From Acidiferrobacter sp. (GTDB lineage Bacteria; Pseudomonadota; Gammaproteobacteria; Arenicellales; UBA868), in assembly GCA_002694065.1 (NCBI GenBank), contig NZKZ01000118.1:6005-16388 (forward strand): a stretch of DNA of 10,384 nucleotides. Direction: 5' to 3'. A program made the position numbers and the translations under genes. How positions within the stretch are numbered: position 1 is the stretch's first letter; every line of letters begins with the position of its first letter. A model generated the notes under the pieces. That model was not told where the DNA came from and did not search any database. It saw only the letters and a list, made by a program, of their open reading frames with translations. This document shows, piece after piece, positions 6,535 to 10,384 of this stretch.

Positions 6535-6901
6535 TCGGTGCTGATCAGAAGCGCCCTGAACTACACTCACTTTCCGCTGGCGTTGGTCTGGTCGGCAAAT
6601 CCTTCTCCGGGGACCACGCCCGACTTCGAAATCCCGCTTGGGGCCTTGTCCTGATACTCCCGACCCGGGCTACCCATCACCGTTGTCCACTACATGTGGT
6701 GAATCTCTTTTTCAGTATCGAACCAGGTGGCTGAGTGATCGGGAGTCAGATTAAGCACCCAGTAAAGATTACGCCCTGGTGGTGGAAAAATACCCTGGAA
6801 ACTACTTCAAGTTGAGATAACAATAAATGTTTCAGTGATTTATGATTACATATTAATCTGATGTCCCCCCCTTTGGGGGAAAGTTGCTTAGAATTCTATT
6901 C
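6535..6901 (+). promoter_or_regulatory. 367-bp non-coding gap before the TPR-barrel gene
   Basis: No convincing gene is present. The left two thirds are GC-rich and hold no clear terminator. About 6780-6860 is markedly AT-rich and likely carries the promoter of the TPR-barrel/FecR pair. Candidate -10 boxes are TATGAT at 6841 and TATTAA at 6851. TTGAGA at 6812 is a fair -35 match but is 23 bp from the first, so no pair is confirmed. Confidence 0.35.
6867..6879 (+). promoter_or_regulatory. C5-TTT-G5 hairpin near the start of the TPR-barrel gene
   Basis: Five C (from a run of seven, 6865-6871) face five G (6875-6879) across a TTT loop. The G-run continues as GGGGGA and AAG right before a TTG at 6884, which is in frame with the ATG at 6902. 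The hairpin could mask a purine-rich ribosome site, or it may be incidental. It has no T-run and does not look like a terminator. Confidence 0.3.
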
Positions 6902-8266
6902 ATGAAAATCTCCTGCAGTGCCTTTTTTGAGTGTGTTTCACGCAAAGCGGACAGCCTTTGGCCAGCCTTGTTTGTATTCCTCTTCGTGCTCTTGGGCCCG
7001 GTTTCTGTCGCCCATTCTCAGGAACTCACGATCGACGAGCAATACGACGCCGCGTTTCTTGAGATGTATGAAGATGTTGGCAATCTTGATAAGACTTTCC
7101 GTTTTGCCGAACTTGCGATTGCGGTAGGCGATCTGGAAGGCGCTGTCGCCGCCCTTGAGCGCATGCTCATCATCGAGCCCGACCTGCCCCAGGTGCGGAT
7201 GCAGTTGGGCACTTTGTATTTTCAGCTTGGCTCCTACGCCATGGCCCTTACCTATCTCAACGCGGTGGTGGCGCATGAGGAAGTCCCCGATGATGTTAAG
7301 CAGAGCGCACAAGAACTGATCACACAGATCGACGCGTTAACCTCGCCACACCGCTTTAACGGCACGGTGGTGGCTGGCGTACGCTACCAGTCCAACGCCA
7401 ATGGCGGCCCGATGACGCAGAACATCCGGCTGTTTGGCGGCAGTGCTGTTCTCGATGAGCAATACACCCGCCAGGCAGACTGGGATATCTCGCTCGCCGG
7501 CCAGTTCAACTATGTATATGACTTCGAGACCGAACCCAGCACAACGCTTGAAGCCGGTGTCTCTGCCTATAGCAGTTGGCAAGACAAGCAGTCACAGATC
7601 GATACCACCCTTTTTGAATTGCAGGCGGGCCCCCGCGTTATCTTTACGCCAAAGCCCGGAAGCGCGCTGGACCTTCGCCCCTATGTCGTGGTGAATGATA
7701 TGGCGCTTGGGGGTAAAGACAGTTTTGAAGGAATCGGCGGCGGGCTTGACCTTGCCTGGAGAACCTCTACGAGCAGCAGTTGGACTGCGGGTACCCGCTA
7801 TGTTGACCGCGACTATAGCCAGGCCACCGAGGTGGGGCTTAAGGGTCCCCGCTTGCGTGTCTTTGGCGGCAGAACCTTTGGCGTCACTGATTTCACCATC
7901 GGCACCATCAATCTCAGTGCCTTCAATGAAGATACCGACGAAAAGTCGTCGGCGTACTGGGAGTATGGTGTCCAGGCTGTTGTTCAGCACATTCTGGGCA
8001 AACTGCTGACGTTCAGCCCTTCCCCCTGGATGCTGTCAGCGACTGCGGGCTTTTATGATAAGTCCTATGACGAGGCTAACCCGGGCGTGGATGCGAGTGT
8101 GGTACGTAAAGATGAGACGCTACGTACGAGTGCGTCCTTGGTGATTCCTCTAACCGTCAACCTGAATCTTATGACGACCGCCGGCTATACTCATGTGGAC
8201 TCTAATTTGCCGAACTATGCCAACGAAAACTGGTTCTCAAGCCTTAGCGTACTGGGCCAGTTCTAG
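6902..8266 (+). CDS. TPR plus beta-barrel outer-membrane protein, Slam/DUF560-like
   Basis: The ATG at 6902 gives 454 residues. A TTG at 6884 would add six residues and lies close to a GGGGGA run, so the start is not settled. A signal peptide (core ALFVFLFVLLGPVSVA) is followed by cleavage near AHS|QE. Residues about 61-145 are helical with TPR character (AELAIAVGDLEGAVAALERM, then LGTLYFQLGSYAMALTYL). From about 152 to the end, alternating amphipathic strands run through FNGTVVAGVRYQSNAN, SLAGQFNYVYDFE, TLEAGVSAYSSW and LRVFGGRTFG to SLSVLGQF. The last residue is Phe, the usual outer-membrane barrel signature. A TPR domain before a barrel of about 300 residues matches the surface lipoprotein assembly modulator (Slam, type XI) architecture, and SNAN resembles the motif at the barrel start there. 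The TPR part is short. It is flanked by two FecR-domain proteins, the next only 20 bases away, suggesting a shared operon and possibly export of these neighbours. Confidence 0.82.
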   Translation: MKISCSAFFECVSRKADSLWPALFVFLFVLLGPVSVAHSQELTIDEQYDAAFLEMYEDVGNLDKTFRFAELAIAVGDLEGAVAALERMLIIEPDLPQVRMQLGTLYFQLGSYAMALTYLNAVVAHEEVPDDVKQSAQELITQIDALTSPHRFNGTVVAGVRYQSNANGGPMTQNIRLFGGSAVLDEQYTRQADWDISLAGQFNYVYDFETEPSTTLEAGVSAYSSWQDKQSQIDTTLFELQAGPRVIFTPKPGSALDLRPYVVVNDMALGGKDSFEGIGGGLDLAWRTSTSSSWTAGTRYVDRDYSQATEVGLKGPRLRVFGGRTFGVTDFTIGTINLSAFNEDTDEKSSAYWEYGVQAVVQHILGKLLTFSPSPWMLSATAGFYDKSYDEANPGVDASVVRKDETLRTSASLVIPLTVNLNLMTTAGYTHVDSNLPNYANENWFSSLSVLGQF

Positions 8267-8286
8267 CGGACTTAAGCGAATTCAAA

Positions 8287-10384
8287 ATGAGAGTTAAGCA
8301 TTTTGCACCGATATCGCTGATGACCCTGGCGCTGTTGGCGCTGCCCTTTGGGTCAGCGGTAGCCAGCAATGAGGTGGAGGTCGGTGTCACTGCAGCGTCC
8401 GTTATCGACGCAAAAGGCAAACCGCCAGTCTCTCCCGCGCGTGATCTTGAGACGGGTGTGGATGTCTTTTTCAACGAGAAGATCTCTACCGACGAAGCCG
8501 GCAGAGCGCAGCTCCTTTTCCGGGACGGAACGTCTTTGACCGTTGGCGCAAGCTCGGAGATGACCATCGATGAATACGTCTATGACCCGGCCACCGGCAC
8601 CGGGGACATGGTCGTCAGTATCAGCAAAGGCGTCTTTCGACTGGTGGGGGGGAAAATCTCAAAGAACCAGCCGATCATTTTCAACTCACCCTCGGCCACC
8701 GTCAGCGTGCGGGGTGGGATTGCCTATGTAAAAGAATCGTCCGCAGGACTGGAAGCAGGACTGCTCTACGGTACCCAGTTAAGTGTGACCTCTGCCGCTT
8801 CCGGCCTGACATCAAGCACATCCCAGACAGGCAGAGCCTTTAGTGTATCGGCGGGGCAAACTGAGGCACCCGTCGCGCAGAAAATCAACCCCGAGGCGCT
8901 CGCACAAGACATTGCATCACTGGAAAAATCCGCAGAGCCCCCTGCGTCTGATGCTGCTGATGAACAATCTGGCGCTTCCGATCAGCCAGCCGCTCGGACA
9001 CAGCCGGAGGATTCTGGAGAAGAACCCGCTACCGCAGAGAACGATCAGGCAACCGCAGCTCCCGAGCCTGAGCCAGGAGAAAAACCGTCAGAAGAAGGGG
9101 GTGCGCCAGAGCCCGGTCTTGCTCAAGCAGAGCCCGATCCAAACCAGCCTCCCCCAGAAGGGTCTGACTTTGTTGCGGGTCAGGAAAATCCTGAGGGACC
9201 CTTGCCCGGGAATAATCAGCCGCCCCCCGAGCCCGGGGCAGAACCATTGGGGCCGGCGCCATTGGCTCCGGGCGAGCCAGGCGAGGGATTTGTCGCCGGC
9301 GACGCCGTCGCGCCACCGCCTCCACCCGAGGGCGCGGAAGGTTTCACGCCGCTTCCGCCAGGAGAACCTGGCGAATTTGGTGCTCCGCCACTGCCCGAGG
9401 CAGGTTTTGCGGCCGACATTCCCGCAACAGATCTGCCGCCCCTGCCTGAGGGTTCTGAGGGAGAGATTTACATCGCGACAGGGGCCCCACCGACTGGACT
9501 GCCTCCGTTGCCAGGCGGCTCTGAGGGCGAAATTACTATTCCCCCGGGGGCTGCACCATTACCACCTCTGCCCACAGGCTCCGATGGCGCCGTTTACGTC
9601 GCTCCGGACACTTTGCCGGCAACCGGGTTACCGGCCCTGCCAGGTGCTTCTGAGGGGGGAATTACTATTACCCCAGGCACCAGCCCAACGCCTGGACTGC
9701 CTCCCGTCCCCTCAGCCTCCAGCAGAGTTGTTACGCCAGTTATCCCAGTGGCTCCTGCGCTGCCCGCAACGACGGTCAGCATCCCTGCCCCGCCGGTGGC
9801 ACCAACAGCACTAAAGCTTGAAATCACTTCACTGACTCTCGATTTCAGCGCAGACGTCGCGGCTTATGTTCCGCCGATCGGGTCTCCCATTGGCGGCACC
9901 CCGGTCCGCGCCCGTTCTGAGCCAACAGCAGGAATCACAGAACTCACAAAAGCCGTTGATGATACGACCAGAGCTCCAGGGGTTCGAACCGAGGACGGCA
10001 CGTCCGTTACAGCACCCACCGGCGGGGGGGAGCCCTCCACCGCCTATACCTTTACCGGTGCTACTGATGCAGAAAAGCCGGCCTACTTTGCCCCTGCCGC
10101 AACAGACACGGGATCGACCCCTGCCGTCACTGAAATCCGATGCGACCCTGAAACCGATGGATATTGCCCCACCGCGTCCGAAGTTTCAGCGGGAACGGTT
10201 GTACCACCCGCTGGCGCTCCTGAAGGCGGACCGCGTCCTGAGCCAACCATTCGAATCGTTGAGGTCACAACGTCAACCACTAGCTGTGACGCGGCAACCG
10301 GGTGCTCACGATCCACTATACCGGCAGCGACGGCAACTCCGGGGACCGCCACTTTTATTGAGCCGGGACCCGCAGCGACGGCAA
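8287..10384 (+). CDS. Second exported FecR-domain protein with Pro-rich repeats, 3' end beyond window
   Basis: The frame is open from the ATG at 8287 to the right edge (699 codons plus one base), so the true protein is longer. The ATG follows the TPR-barrel stop by 20 bases. The ribosome site is weak, and the pair is probably co-transcribed. The signal peptide MRVKHFAPISLMTLALLALP is cleaved near AVA|SN (after residue 26), with no lipobox. The FecR domain (about 49-165) includes SPARDLETGVDVFF, AQLLFRDGTSLTVG, DEYVYDPATGTG and GVFRLVGGKISKNQP. It matches the first FecR protein at about 64 of 98 positions by hand. Residues about 215-505 are a disordered Pro/Glu/Gly/Ala region with degenerate repeats (LPPLPxGSEGEI, 383-475). 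Cysteine pairs CDPETDGYC (619-627) and CDAATGC (667-673) echo loops in the paralogue. A C-terminal barrel domain may lie past the edge; that is a prediction. Function unknown. Confidence 0.88.
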   Translation, partial: MRVKHFAPISLMTLALLALPFGSAVASNEVEVGVTAASVIDAKGKPPVSPARDLETGVDVFFNEKISTDEAGRAQLLFRDGTSLTVGASSEMTIDEYVYDPATGTGDMVVSISKGVFRLVGGKISKNQPIIFNSPSATVSVRGGIAYVKESSAGLEAGLLYGTQLSVTSAASGLTSSTSQTGRAFSVSAGQTEAPVAQKINPEALAQDIASLEKSAEPPASDAADEQSGASDQPAARTQPEDSGEEPATAENDQATAAPEPEPGEKPSEEGGAPEPGLAQAEPDPNQPPPEGSDFVAGQENPEGPLPGNNQPPPEPGAEPLGPAPLAPGEPGEGFVAGDAVAPPPPPEGAEGFTPLPPGEPGEFGAPPLPEAGFAADIPATDLPPLPEGSEGEIYIATGAPPTGLPPLPGGSEGEITIPPGAAPLPPLPTGSDGAVYVAPDTLPATGLPALPGASEGGITITPGTSPTPGLPPVPSASSRVVTPVIPVAPALPATTVSIPAPPVAPTALKLEITSLTLDFSADVAAYVPPIGSPIGGTPVRARSEPTAGITELTKAVDDTTRAPGVRTEDGTSVTAPTGGGEPSTAYTFTGATDAEKPAYFAPAATDTGSTPAVTEIRCDPETDGYCPTASEVSAGTVVPPAGAPEGGPRPEPTIRIVEVTTSTTSCDAATGCSRSTIPAATATPGTATFIEPGPAATA
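9433..9711 (+). repeat. Degenerate Pro-rich protein repeat LPPLPxGSEGEI
   Basis: Five copies start at residues 383, 405, 425, 448 and 471 of the second FecR protein, spaced 20-23 residues apart: LPPLPEGSEGEIYI, LPPLPGGSEGEITI, LPPLPTGSDGAVYV, LPALPGASEGGITI, and an eroded LPPVPSASS. Looser relatives (PPPPPEGAEGF, APPLPEAGF) lie upstream. The DNA has diverged more than the protein pattern, suggesting an old, selected repeat rather than fresh duplication. Confidence 0.8.

Noticed and set aside
6535..6657. Continuation of the first FecR frame past its TAA to a second stop
   Set aside because: About 40 codons without a start or family pattern; the protein already ends with a complete barrel-type terminus (GVFVGKH). 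Read-through is not supported.
8843..9814. Plus-strand frame of 323 codons inside the second FecR gene
   Set aside because: It is a different frame of the Pro-rich region, full of Arg/Pro/Gln with no domain. The frame starting at 8287 carries the signal peptide and FecR domain and stays open to the window edge.
1..10384. tRNA or rRNA genes, CRISPR arrays, insertion sequences, attachment sites
   Set aside because: No cloverleaf-like or rRNA sequence, no spaced identical DNA repeats, no transposase or integrase frame, and no terminal inverted repeats were seen on either strand.

Overview
The window comes from a Gram-negative bacterium. It carries Sec signal peptides, an outer-membrane beta-barrel protein with a C-terminal phenylalanine, and moderately high GC. 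The style of the genes (a BMP/purine transporter beside an 8-oxoguanine deaminase, and large FecR-domain proteins beside a TPR-barrel protein) suggests a proteobacterium, most likely an alphaproteobacterium. That placement is inference. All genes that can be supported lie on the + strand.

Region 1 (1-4042) is a purine uptake and salvage cluster. It holds the end of a first inner-membrane ABC permease, a second permease that overlaps it by 4 bp, a periplasmic BMP-family binding protein, a strong intrinsic terminator, and a separate amidohydrolase gene of the 8-oxoguanine deaminase type. The ATPase is presumably just upstream, outside the window. The likely scheme is that the binding protein captures a nucleoside or purine, the two permeases import it, and the deaminase processes a (possibly oxidised) purine in the cytoplasm.

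Region 2 (4192-10384) is a cell-envelope locus of three genes. The first encodes a 780-residue exported protein with a FecR domain, a long linker of alternating basic and acidic blocks with near-pure polylysine, and a C-terminal domain resembling the TbpB-type small barrel of Slam (type XI secretion) cargo. After a 367-bp non-coding gap comes a TPR plus beta-barrel outer-membrane protein of the Slam/DUF560 kind. Twenty bases later a second FecR-domain protein starts. It has a Pro-rich repeat region and runs off the right edge still open after 699 codons. The two FecR domains are about 65% identical by hand alignment. Both proteins also carry short Cys-Asp...Cys loops.

The main hypothesis is that region 2 encodes a secretion module: a Slam-like exporter between two FecR-domain cargo proteins. 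The evidence is domain resemblance and gene order. No database search or structure prediction was possible here.
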